DNA of 7,548 nt from an uncultured Spongiibacteraceae bacterium (GCA_937969395.1 CALBVI010000207.1:1-7548); one strand, 5' to 3'; shown: positions 1 to 6,310, counted from the stretch's first letter. Numbers and translations: made by a program. The notes: generated by a model from the sequence alone, not told the origin.

Positions 1-958
1 CAGGTACGACAACAACCGCACCATAAAACATAAATTGCAATGCTTCCGGCGCACTGGCAGATTCAAAAATAGTCAGTTCGCCCGGGATCAAGTCAGGATA
101 AAAGCTAATCACTAACGCCTGAAAACAACAGAAGAAAATAATCATAACTAATACAAAAGGTAACCAACATAGCTGATCGTCTTGAAACGGCATATGAGCT
201 AACAAGCGGTCAACAATAATAAATAAACCAATACATATCACCGGGATCAACATCAAACCCAATGCCTGCGGCAAACTAAACCAGCGCACAAATACATCTG
301 GATTTACCAAGGGATTGATTAAGCTAACCGCCAAAACACCGACCGCAGTAAATCGACCAGATAACTGACACCAACGAACCGCATGCTGCTGAAGTCCTCC
401 TTTTGTTTTCATTACCAGCCAAGCAGCACCGATATAACAATAAGCAGAAGCGACGCCCACGCCACTCAAAATAGAAAACACATAAGTGTACGGCGTATTT
501 TTAAAACCGGTAACATACATGCCAAGCATATAGCCTTGTGATAAAGCAGTCATCAGCGAACCCGCTCGAAAAACCTTATCCCAGTGACGATGAAAAACCT
601 GAGCCGATTTAGTTCTAAAATCAAAGGCAACACCGCGAATAATTAAACCGATCAACATAATCGCGGTAGGTAAATAAAGGGACTTAAAAACAGCGCTGTG
701 CGCTGCAGGAAAGGCAATTAATAAAATTCCGACAGCAAGTACCAACCACGTTTCATTAGCATCCCAAAAAGGACCAATTGAGGCGATCATTGAATTTCGA
801 TCTTCAAAGCATTGCGGATCATCCTGGACGGGAATCAAGATGCCCACACCTAAATCATAGCCATCAAGGATGGCATAAACTAATATAGAAAACGCCATAA
901 TAGCTGCAAAAATAATGGCAAAAATATCAGCACTAAATAAAAACTCAGTGGAGTTCAT
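1..958 (-). CDS. cydB: Cytochrome bd-type quinol oxidase subunit II (CydB/CioB), 3' end beyond window
   Basis: This is the membrane subunit that pairs with CydA in the bd-type terminal oxidase, which oxidises quinol and reduces oxygen to water at the inner membrane. I translated 319 residues from the ATG at 958. Family signatures seen are GYDLGVG (residues 33-39), FWDANETWLVL (64-74) and RGVAFDFR (108-115), followed by repeated hydrophobic segments to the window edge. The start overlaps the cydA stop by four bases (ATGA), and a strong GGAGGT lies 5 bases upstream, so the two are translationally coupled. CioB-type subunits are roughly 335 residues, so probably only a short C-terminal piece is missing. 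Genes further downstream, such as a small CydX-like subunit or cydDC, would lie outside this window. The family assignment is firm. The CIO (cyanide-insensitive) subtype is inferred from the partner subunit. Confidence 0.95.
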   Translation of the reverse strand, partial: MNSTEFLFSADIFAIIFAAIMAFSILVYAILDGYDLGVGILIPVQDDPQCFEDRNSMIASIGPFWDANETWLVLAVGILLIAFPAAHSAVFKSLYLPTAIMLIGLIIRGVAFDFRTKSAQVFHRHWDKVFRAGSLMTALSQGYMLGMYVTGFKNTPYTYVFSILSGVGVASAYCYIGAAWLVMKTKGGLQQHAVRWCQLSGRFTAVGVLAVSLINPLVNPDVFVRWFSLPQALGLMLIPVICIGLFIIVDRLLAHMPFQDDQLCWLPFVLVMIIFFCCFQALVISFYPDLIPGELTIFESASAPEALQFMFYGAVVVVP

Positions 959-2319
959 GCCGCACCTCCTTGCTGCAGCTTTTGCTGATGGACATTGGTT
1001 AATTCTTCCTCTGTCATTTCTTCAATCTCTATCGCTCGTCTAGCCATTAAAAACAATGTATGGATATAAGCCCCTAATAAAATAATATATAAACAACAAT
1101 ACAGCGTAAGTGACAAAGCCACATTTACTGGCGCAATATCCGTAACGGCATCAGCCGATTTAAGCACACCACTGACTAGCCATGGCTGCCGGCCAATTTC
1201 AGTTACATACCAACCTGCCAACGTTGCAATCCAGCCAGAAAATGTCATAGCAACAAAAACCTTTAACACTAAAGGTTGTAGTTTTTGCTTCTTAAATAAT
1301 TTAATCGCAGCAAACCATGACAGCCCCAGCATTAACAAACCGATACCAACCATCACTCGAAAGCCAAAGAAGACTGGCGCTACCGGAGGATGATTATTCT
1401 CAAATTCATTTAATCCTTTTATTTCACCTTCACTATCATGGGTAAGAATTAAACTCGCGAGTTTAGGAATCGCAATTTCAAAATGATTTGTTTTTTCTTC
1501 TTCATCAGGCCATGCAAACAACAATAACGGCGCAGCTTTTTCTGTATGCCAAACACCTTCCATCGCCGCTATTTTTTGCGGTTGATATTCCAAAGTATTC
1601 AAACCATGTAAGTCACCGATAAAGGCCTGCAATGGCGCTAATACAACAGCAACGACAATAGCAGTTTGAAATGCTTTTCTAGGCGCTTTTTTCTCATCCC
1701 CTCGTAATAAACGGTAAGCAGAAATCCCAGCAATTAAAAATGACGTTGTTAAACCAGACGCCACTAACACATGCGATAAACGATAAGGAAATGAGGGATT
1801 AAAAATAACAGCTTGCCAATCAATAGGAAAAGCAACACCCTCTCGCATTTCAAAACCCGTCGGTGTTTGCATCCAAGAATTAAGTGCTAAAATCCAAAAG
1901 GCTGACAAGCTGGTACCGATAGTAACCAACGCGGTTGCCAAGGTATGAATGCGATTGGGTACTCGATCTAAACCGAACAGCATAATACTTAAAAAAGTCG
2001 CTTCAAGAAAAAATGCCGTCAGTACTTCATAGCCTAGCAACGGCCCAGCAATATTACCGACCGTTTCCATAAACCCAGGCCAGTTAGTACCAAATTGAAA
2101 TGACATGGTAATGCCAGTAACAACACCCAATGCAAAGGTTAATGCAAAAATTTTTACCCAAAAGCGATAAATACGCATCCAGACCGGATGACCAGAAAAA
2201 TCGAAACGCAATTTAAAATAAAGTAAAAACCAGCACATAGCGATGCTGATAGTGGGGAACAAAATATGAAAACTAATATTAGTCGCAAACTGAATTCGCG
2301 ACAGCATGAAAACATCCAT
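955..2319 (-). CDS. cydA: Cytochrome bd-type quinol oxidase subunit I, short Q-loop (CIO-like) class
   Basis: This is the haem-bearing catalytic subunit of the bd oxidase, 454 residues from the chosen start. Residues matching known E. coli CydA positions are H18 (haem ligand, E. coli H19), E98 and E106 (E99/E107), H183 (H186), K249 and E254 of the quinol loop (K252/E257), and R321 and M323 (R391/M393, haem b558 ligand). GWYVTEIGRQPW (369-380) is the conserved C-terminal motif. Only 67 residues separate E254 from R321, about half the E. coli distance, so this is the short-Q-loop class that includes Pseudomonas CioA. Cyanide insensitivity is not shown by sequence alone. The start at 2319 is preferred because GAGGAG lies 6 bases upstream and the MDVFMLSRIQFA start fits the family. 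An in-frame start 51 bases further upstream lacks both. The C-terminal tail is acidic and glutamine-rich. Confidence 0.96.
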   Translation of the reverse strand: MDVFMLSRIQFATNISFHILFPTISIAMCWFLLYFKLRFDFSGHPVWMRIYRFWVKIFALTFALGVVTGITMSFQFGTNWPGFMETVGNIAGPLLGYEVLTAFFLEATFLSIMLFGLDRVPNRIHTLATALVTIGTSLSAFWILALNSWMQTPTGFEMREGVAFPIDWQAVIFNPSFPYRLSHVLVASGLTTSFLIAGISAYRLLRGDEKKAPRKAFQTAIVVAVVLAPLQAFIGDLHGLNTLEYQPQKIAAMEGVWHTEKAAPLLLFAWPDEEEKTNHFEIAIPKLASLILTHDSEGEIKGLNEFENNHPPVAPVFFGFRVMVGIGLLMLGLSWFAAIKLFKKQKLQPLVLKVFVAMTFSGWIATLAGWYVTEIGRQPWLVSGVLKSADAVTDIAPVNVALSLTLYCCLYIILLGAYIHTLFLMARRAIEIEEMTEEELTNVHQQKLQQGGAA

Positions 2320-2325
2320 GAGGCT

Positions 2326-2331
2326 CTCCTC
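2326..2331 (-). promoter_or_regulatory. Ribosome binding site that fixes the cydA start
   Basis: On the minus strand GAGGAG is followed by a 6-base spacer and the ATG at 2319. It would lie inside the coding region if the upstream in-frame start at 2370 were used, which argues for the shorter protein. Confidence 0.75.
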
Positions 2332-2348
2332 AACGAAAAATAAATGGC

Positions 2349-2376
2349 TATATACCGTATTTACATACAACGTCTA
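2349..2376 (-). promoter_or_regulatory. Candidate sigma-70 promoter for cydAB
   Basis: Reading the minus strand, TAGACG (2376-2371, 4/6 to the -35 consensus), a 16-base spacer and TATATA (2354-2349, 4/6 to the -10 consensus) lie about 30 bases upstream of the cydA start. In this AT-rich gap such a match can arise by chance. cydAB could equally be read through from the regulator gene upstream, since no clear terminator lies between them. Confidence 0.28.
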
Positions 2377-2403
2377 CCTATAATCATTAGGCACAGTTAG
2401 TCA

Positions 2404-2428
2404 CTGATAAAAACTACACTCTTATCAG
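2404..2428. repeat. Inverted repeat in the regulator-cydA gap
   Basis: CTGATAA (2404-2410) and TTATCAG (2422-2428) form a perfect 7-bp inverted repeat with an 11-base spacer. It sits in the 136-base gap between the regulator stop and cydA, upstream of the candidate cydA promoter. It does not match the FNR box (TTGAT-N4-ATCAA) or the main palindrome at 3086-3127. It could be a protein site or a weak RNA hairpin. There is no T-tract, so it is not a standard terminator. Confidence 0.3.
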
Positions 2429-2455
2429 ACAATGAATATTAAATGGTACTTGTCG

Positions 2456-3031
2456 TTATGTTTTCGGTGACTCTGGTTCGATTGCTGCAGCGTCACTAAA
2501 CAAGCGCTCTTTAAACTCAAGTACTTTGCCCATACGAGTACCTAACTTCATCAAAGTTTGTAAGCTATCAGGGTTTAACTGCTGCAAATCATCAGCCCAC
2601 TTAGACAGTGACTCTAATAGGTCATGTACTTCACGCACTTTAGCTTGAGCATATTCGTCTTGAGGTGTCGCTGGCTGTTCCATCAAAATATCTCTAACCA
2701 CAGAAAGTGTCGGGTCAACCTCACGCTTACGCCGCTGTTCAAATACCTTAATCGCCAGCGCCATAATATCCCCCGCCGGATAGTAATATTCTTTGCGGTC
2801 ACCCTGCCTGTGCATAACCTTAGCTAATTGCCATGACTGCAGTTCCTTGACTGCCATGCTGACATTACCTCTAGAGATACCCAGACTGTCACTCAAATCG
2901 TTGGCTGTTAGCGCTTCTTCACTCATCACCAATAGTGCAAATACTTGCCCAATCGTGCGATTAAAGCCCCAGCGACTGCCCATCTCACCAAAATGCAGTA
3001 CGAAAGACGCGGTTAAAGGGGGCATAGTCAT
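2456..3031 (-). CDS. GbsR/MarR-family transcriptional regulator upstream of cydAB
   Basis: This 191-residue DNA-binding protein has a winged helix-turn-helix at residues about 26-85. GISRGNVSMAVKELQSW (51-67) covers the turn and recognition helix, and the QGDRKEYYYP stretch (76-85) forms the wing. The N-terminal WGFNRTIGQVFALL pattern and the SRGNVS helix are typical of the GbsR branch of MarR proteins (COG1510-like). The C-terminal half (87-180) is predicted helical and likely dimerises or senses a ligand. The start at 3031 has AAGGA six bases upstream; the second ATG (codon 3) is too far from it. It lies 136 bases upstream of cydA on the same strand, so it probably controls the oxidase, and the palindrome at 3086-3127 is its likely operator. 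GbsR relatives respond to choline in Bacillus, but nothing here indicates that ligand. Confidence 0.87.
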   Translation of the reverse strand: MTMPPLTASFVLHFGEMGSRWGFNRTIGQVFALLVMSEEALTANDLSDSLGISRGNVSMAVKELQSWQLAKVMHRQGDRKEYYYPAGDIMALAIKVFEQRRKREVDPTLSVVRDILMEQPATPQDEYAQAKVREVHDLLESLSKWADDLQQLNPDSLQTLMKLGTRMGKVLEFKERLFSDAAAIEPESPKT

Positions 3032-3085
3032 AAATTGTCCTTTTTTGAATAAAAGCGGCTATTTAATAAAACGTCGTAACCGCCA

Positions 3086-3127
3086 AACATATTAAAGTTT
3101 CAGAATTTTCTGAAACTTTAATATGTT
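3086..3127. promoter_or_regulatory. Long perfect palindrome, probable operator of the GbsR/MarR-type regulator
   Basis: The arms at 3086-3104 and 3109-3127 are 19 bases each and exactly complementary, separated by four bases (ATTT). The core reads GTTTCAGA-ATTT-TCTGAAAC. The palindrome lies 55 bases upstream of the regulator start. A symmetric AT-rich element of this length fits dimeric MarR-type binding and autoregulation. If transcribed it would form a hairpin, but there is no adjoining T-tract or GC-rich stem to make it a terminator. That the neighbouring regulator binds it is inferred from position and symmetry. Confidence 0.7.
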
Positions 3128-3306
3128 ATTGATCAATATGCAAGCACATCAACACAAAATACAGCCTTGGCTCCACACAACGTGTAGCACCCCCTCAAAC
3201 TTGAACTGCAAATTGCGACCCCAGATTAGGTACACTCCGCGCATCGACATTAACTCATCGCGACAAATAGAATTAAAAACGGGCCTTGAAAATCATTAGA
3301 CAAAAC

Positions 3307-3327
3307 CATTAATAAAAAATATTAATG
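3307..3327. repeat. Short AT-rich inverted repeat
   Basis: CATTAATA and TATTAATG are perfect 8-base arms around AAAAA. A further ATTAATA copy lies nearby at about 3346-3352. It could be a protein site or simply low-complexity AT-rich DNA; nothing ties it to a regulator. Confidence 0.25.
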
Positions 3328-3431
3328 AAAGCCAAAGATAAAACTATTAATACGCCACCCATAGACTAACTACTTAATTAAGCGTCAAATCTATTAACAG
3401 TAAACGCTAAAATTACTGCTGGCTTAAGGTC

Positions 3432-3461
3432 TTATCAGCGCTTAATATTCTGCTTTAAAAT
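3432..3461 (+). promoter_or_regulatory. Weak promoter candidate for the DUF6152 gene
   Basis: TTATCA (3432-3437, 4/6), an 18-base spacer and TAAAAT (3456-3461, 5/6) would place the transcript start about 20 bases before the ATG at 3488, leaving room for the AAGGAT ribosome binding site. The match is modest and the region is AT-rich. Confidence 0.3.
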
Positions 3462-3487
3462 AAAAAATTGTTAATAAGGATAATAAA

Positions 3488-4543
3488 ATGAAAGGCATCA
3501 TCACTCTGCTGTTTTTGTTCATCAGCTTCAGCTACAACGTTTGCGCTCATCATGGCTCCGCATCACATTTCGACAATACAAAAATCGTCAATGTAAAAGG
3601 TGTTATCACCCGTTTTGCCTTTACCAATCCTCACGCTTTTATTTACTTTGACGTACCCGATGCAAATGGCAACATGATCGCATGGCGCTGCGAGTCTACC
3701 GCCGCTGCCGCAATGAAACGCATCGGCTGGACCAAAACCACATTACAAGCAGGGCAAACAATAGAAATCACTGGCATAGCTGCACGCCGTGAAGACAATA
3801 TGTGCTACGCCAACGACATAGTTGTTGACGGTTTAGCCTATGATGTTCGCAAAACACCACCTAACGCTACAGCTATAAGCGAAGAGGACGTTACAAAAAA
3901 ACGCCAAGCACAATTTAGCGCTCGCCCAGCCACTATAACTAATGGCCAACCTAATATTAGCGGTTATTGGGTACGCAGCAGACGCCAAGAAAAAATAGAA
4001 GATGGTGGCTATGTGGCAACAGCAGCCGGTAAAGAAAGACACAACAATTATGATGACCGCTATGAAAGTCCTGCACTATTTTGCAAGCCGCATAACAATC
4101 TTCATTCATGGGGGCACGACGACCACGTCAATGAAGTTCGCCAAACTGAAGACGCCATCCACTTAACCTATGGCTATATGGATTTTGAACGCACGATTCA
4201 TTTACATGTGAGTGAACATCCAGATAATATTGAACCGAGTCAAGGTGGACATTCAATCGGTAAATGGGAAGGCGACACACTGGTTGTAGATACCATTGGA
4301 TTTTTACCTGGAGTGATTTATCCAGCGACCGACATTATGTATAGCGACCAAATGCATACCGTCGAACGTTTTAGAATTGATCCCGCAACACAGGAACTTC
4401 AGCGCACTTACACCGTTGAAGACCCACTGTATTTAATCGGTAGCAATTCAAGAAAGGATTTTCATGCACTATCGTTAGAACCTTATGAACCTTTTGGTTG
4501 TGAGAATCATAATGGGGCTAATAATTCTCGACCGGATAAATAA
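3488..4543 (+). CDS. Secreted DUF6152-family protein with C-terminal extension domain
   Basis: This 351-residue protein has no assigned function. It begins with a Sec signal peptide: a hydrophobic stretch at residues 4-16 and likely cleavage after A20 (VCA|HHG). C19 does not sit in a lipobox, so a lipoprotein is unlikely. Residues 21-120 match the DUF6152 pattern: AHHG at the mature N-terminus, VKGVITRFAFTNPHAFIYFDV (37-56) and a C68/C106 pair. Residues 150-340 form a second region seen in many DUF6152 proteins, with NISGYW (156-161), GHSIGKWEGDTLVVDTIGF (254-272), HTVERFRID (290-298) and YTVEDP (308-313). Mature cysteines are C68, C106, C199 and C338; two periplasmic disulphides are possible. 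The exposed HH and other histidine clusters (H206, H210, H213) could bind metal, which is inference. AAGGAT lies 7 bases before the ATG. It appears monocistronic. Confidence 0.85.
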   Translation: MKGIITLLFLFISFSYNVCAHHGSASHFDNTKIVNVKGVITRFAFTNPHAFIYFDVPDANGNMIAWRCESTAAAAMKRIGWTKTTLQAGQTIEITGIAARREDNMCYANDIVVDGLAYDVRKTPPNATAISEEDVTKKRQAQFSARPATITNGQPNISGYWVRSRRQEKIEDGGYVATAAGKERHNNYDDRYESPALFCKPHNNLHSWGHDDHVNEVRQTEDAIHLTYGYMDFERTIHLHVSEHPDNIEPSQGGHSIGKWEGDTLVVDTIGFLPGVIYPATDIMYSDQMHTVERFRIDPATQELQRTYTVEDPLYLIGSNSRKDFHALSLEPYEPFGCENHNGANNSRPDK

Positions 4544-4572
4544 TTTTTCTTGAAAAAAATTTAATCATCATC

Positions 4573-4613
4573 TTAGCTATCCATCATTGCTATAAAAAGT
4601 AGTGGGTAGCTAA
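4573..4613 (+). other. Stem-loop downstream of the DUF6152 gene
   Basis: TTAGCTATCCA (4573-4583) pairs with TGGGTAGCTAA (4603-4613) over 11 bases with one G-T wobble and a 19-base loop. It lies 30 bases after the stop codon and could protect the 3' end of the transcript or end transcription weakly. No T-tract follows, so it is not a standard intrinsic terminator. Confidence 0.35.
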
Positions 4614-4659
4614 CTCAAGTCATTTAGATAAAAAAATTAACCTTATCTGGAAAATTTAA

Positions 4660-5172
4660 ATGAATCTTCGGCAAGTTAATGCGGATGAATTTGATTCAGT
4701 ATTCGACATACTTCATGAAAATGCCATTTAGCTGTTATCTAAAGGGATTCTTCAATGGCCTCTTGACTGGCTCGAATCAAACCGCTCTAACATAAAAAAA
4801 TTAATCGACTCAGGTTTCTTTTATGCTGCCGACATCGATAATAAATTAGCCGCAGTCATAGAAATAAGATCGTCCTTGGAGAAAATATGGAAACTCAATG
4901 AAAATAAAGAAGACGCGCTATATATTCATAAATTTGCCATTTCTCGAAAATATTCTAACAGCGGCTTAGGGAGAGAAATTCTCACATCAATTAAGGCGAA
5001 AGCCATACAACAAGATATCAATTATCTACGCTTAGATTGTGTCGAACACAATCATAAACTTCGGAAATACTACAAATCATGTGAATTTAAATTAAAGGGG
5101 ATAGCAAAGGCAGGCGGAATCAATCTTGCTTTATACGAGTATGACATCCGTAGCAAAATGCGTCATAACTAA
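4660..5172 (+). pseudogene. GNAT-family N-acetyltransferase with a single in-frame amber stop
   Basis: Reading from ATG 4660 gives a 170-residue GNAT-type frame broken only by TAG at codon 24 (4729-4731). Before it is MNLRQVNADEFDSVFDILHE and NAI; after it LLSKGILQWPLDWLE and the rest run without a further stop to TAA at 5172. GNAT relatives commonly have A-W-L-x-x-K-G-I-x-Q-W here, so the TAG most likely replaces TGG (Trp) by one G-to-A change. The acetyl-CoA motif A is seen as ISRKYSNSGLGREIL, and the C-terminal motif as LRLDCVEHNHKLRKYYKSCEF. The usual Gln/Arg at the first motif A position appears to be Ser, so activity may be atypical. No strong ribosome binding site precedes the ATG. A TTG at 4876 would give only the C-terminal 98 residues and has no GNAT N-terminal half. 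The substrate is unknown. A sequencing error or stop readthrough cannot be excluded. Confidence 0.82.
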
Positions 5173-5400
5173 TAAACCCCACTTAACATTTCTTTCAGAA
5201 ACAGCTAGCCCCTAACTTTATCTATTTTAACCTCCCCAAAACCCCGCCACATTTCATCATAATTCCTCATTAATAAATCATTTTTTCTACAGCTTACAGC
5301 CCTCTTCTCTTTGTTTAATAGATCTCGACAGTTACTTAACACCATAACTACAAGCCGCAATTTACTGCGAATTATTTTTAACTACGAAGAGGTCTTCACC

Positions 5401-6099
5401 ATGAAAAAAGCAATTTTAATCACAGCAATTATCAGCCTAACATCTACTGCCGCCATGGCTGATTTCAACAAACCAACGCCCGAGGATAAAAAAGGCGGCG
5501 TTATCGTTGGTAGTTTTATTACCGGAGCAGTTGCAGGCGGTCCACTAGGCGCAATCGCTGGCACGCTTGCTGGCATATGGTTAGGCGAACAAGTAAAAGA
5601 AGCCGATCGTGTTGACGTTATTGAAGCAGAACTAAACAATAGTAACACCCAACTAAATAGATTAACTCGTCAACTAGCACAATCGGAAAGAGATTCGCAA
5701 AAGTATGCTCAAATTGCCTTAGATCAGTTACAGCTTGAGTTATTATTTAAAACCGGTAATAGCGAACTAACAACGCAAGGACAGCAGCGGATGACCTTTT
5801 TGGCTGATTTCATCGTTAATAATCCGGAACTAAATATCGAACTTGATGGTTACGCCGACCCACGTGGCGATGCCAACTACAACCTTTCACTTTCTGATGA
5901 GCGGGTGCAATCGGTGCAGCAATTATTGATGAACAACGGCGTTGATGAAGATCGAATCGTGACTCGATCACACGGAGCCAGTCAGTCTTTATCAGCAGTA
6001 GGAGATTACGACAGTTATGCGATGGAACGCGTCGTTAAAATTCAATTAACGAAAAAAGACAGTCGTAATAGCTTTGCGCAAGTGACGATTAATCACTAG
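5401..6099 (+). CDS. OmpA-family protein with glycine zipper and coiled coil (PdsO-like)
   Basis: This is a 232-residue envelope protein. The order is: a Sec signal peptide (1-20, cleavage AMA|D); a glycine-rich hydrophobic zipper (32-62, with GAVAGGPLGAIAGTLAG); a coiled-coil-like stretch with polar repeats (about 70-105); and an OmpA C-terminal peptidoglycan-binding domain (112-217). In that domain D153 (GYADPRG) and R168 (NLSLSDERVQSV) match the residues that hold meso-diaminopimelate in OmpA. The architecture resembles the sortase-associated PdsO family, but no sortase gene is visible here, so this is only a similarity. The start at 5401 is preferred over an in-frame upstream start at 5311 because the signal peptide begins there and GAGG lies 8 bases before it. 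A weak promoter candidate (TCGACA 5325-5330, 18 bases, TACAAG 5349-5354) lies upstream. The terminator at 6185-6209 closes the unit. Confidence 0.87.
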   Translation: MKKAILITAIISLTSTAAMADFNKPTPEDKKGGVIVGSFITGAVAGGPLGAIAGTLAGIWLGEQVKEADRVDVIEAELNNSNTQLNRLTRQLAQSERDSQKYAQIALDQLQLELLFKTGNSELTTQGQQRMTFLADFIVNNPELNIELDGYADPRGDANYNLSLSDERVQSVQQLLMNNGVDEDRIVTRSHGASQSLSAVGDYDSYAMERVVKIQLTKKDSRNSFAQVTINH

Positions 6100-6167
6100 T
6101 TATCAATAAAGATAACAACCAGTCATTGATTTCCACTTCGCCAAACAACTGTTGATAAAGCCAAATA

Positions 6168-6179
6168 TAAGGAGGTGAT
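6168..6179 (+). promoter_or_regulatory. Near-perfect, unusually long Shine-Dalgarno sequence
   Basis: TAAGGAGGTGAT is complementary over 12 bases to the conserved 3' end of 16S rRNA (ATCACCTCCTTA). Its GGAGG lies 7 bases before the ATG at 6183, an optimal spacing. It is much stronger than the ribosome sites of the neighbouring real genes. A start-stop ATGTAA (6178-6183) overlaps the second ATG but is too close to the GGAGG to be an obvious start. Confidence 0.55.
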
Positions 6180-6182
6180 GTA

Positions 6183-6287
6183 ATGCCCAGCTTTACGCTG
6201 GGCTTTTTTGTGCTTGCTCTTCAGTTCTATCCTTTCAATGCCAGCACCCCCTATACCGTGGCTCCAAGATCTGGGAAGCTAAAATAA
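6183..6287 (+). CDS. Possible 34-residue small ORF overlapping a terminator
   Basis: ATG 6183 to TAA 6285-6287 encodes MPSFTLGFFVLALQFYPFNA followed by a polar, basic tail ending SGKLK. The first half is hydrophobic and could be a membrane segment. The strongest support is the exceptional Shine-Dalgarno sequence at 6168-6179. Against it, the first seven codons are the stem and loop of the 6185-6209 terminator, so the amino acid sequence there may be incidental. I do not recognise the peptide. It could be a leader peptide whose translation affects termination, a small membrane protein or a chance ORF. Confidence 0.3.
   Translation: MPSFTLGFFVLALQFYPFNASTPYTVAPRSGKLK
6185..6209 (+). terminator. 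Rho-independent terminator after the OmpA-like gene
   Basis: GCCCAGC (6185-6191) and GCTGGGC (6197-6203) form a perfect 7-bp GC-rich stem with a TTTAC loop, followed by six T residues (6204-6209). This is a textbook intrinsic terminator on the plus strand, 85 bases after the OmpA-like stop codon. It overlaps the start codon of the small ORF at 6183. Confidence 0.9.
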
Positions 6288-6295
6288 ATACATTA

Positions 6296-6310
6296 AAAAT
6301 GTAACATTTT
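6296..6310. repeat. Short inverted repeat overlapping the -35 region of the DoxX-like gene promoter
   Basis: AAAATG (6296-6301) and CATTTT (6305-6310) are perfect arms around TAA. The right arm touches the TTGGTA -35 candidate at 6309-6314, the sort of place a regulator could bind. It is short and AT-rich, so chance is quite possible. Confidence 0.28.

Larger units (their letters stand above)
3032..3487. other. Intergenic region between divergent regulator and DUF6152 gene
   Basis: This 456-base stretch separates two divergently transcribed genes. Besides the 42-base palindrome it holds a 12-base perfect palindrome TATTGATCAATA (3127-3138), which abuts the larger one and has a GATC core. It also holds an AT-rich inverted repeat at 3307-3327 and a weak promoter candidate at 3432-3461. 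The middle part (about 3140-3300) is less AT-rich and contains an open frame of 53 codons on the plus strand from 3138. That frame has no ribosome binding site and I do not call it a gene. I recognise no riboswitch or small RNA here. Confidence 0.7.

Noticed and set aside
2624..3095. Open frames on the plus strand opposite the GbsR-like gene
   Set aside because: They are antisense shadows of a well-supported winged-helix protein and show no domain or convincing start.
3127..3138. TATTGATCAATA considered as an FNR/Anr box near the oxidase regulator
   Set aside because: The FNR box needs TTGAT-N4-ATCAA. Here the half-sites overlap with no spacer, so it does not fit.
3138..3299. Open frame of 53 codons on the plus strand starting ATGCAAGCACAT
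   Set aside because: There is no ribosome binding site, the start falls within the 12-base palindrome, and the composition is not protein-like. It is probably a chance frame in the intergenic region.
3833..4042. Minus-strand open frame opposite the DUF6152 gene
   Set aside because: It is a shadow of a complete gene with a signal peptide and family motifs on the plus strand.
5193..5200. TTTCAGAA, identical to a half-site of the 3086-3127 palindrome
   Set aside because: It is a single 8-base half with no inverted partner and is expected by chance in AT-rich DNA.
5177..5245. Four C4 tracts on the plus strand (G4 tracts on the minus strand) suggesting a G-quadruplex
   Set aside because: Two of the three loops are 21 and 28 bases long, too long for a convincing quadruplex.
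5382..5648. Minus-strand open frame opposite the OmpA-like gene
   Set aside because: Its composition mirrors the glycine zipper and signal peptide of the real gene, and there is no independent evidence for it.
6168..6179. TAAGGAGGTGAT considered as a remnant of a 16S rRNA gene 3' end on the minus strand
   Set aside because: Similarity stops after 12 bases and the flanks do not continue into rRNA sequence. A Shine-Dalgarno sequence explains it better.
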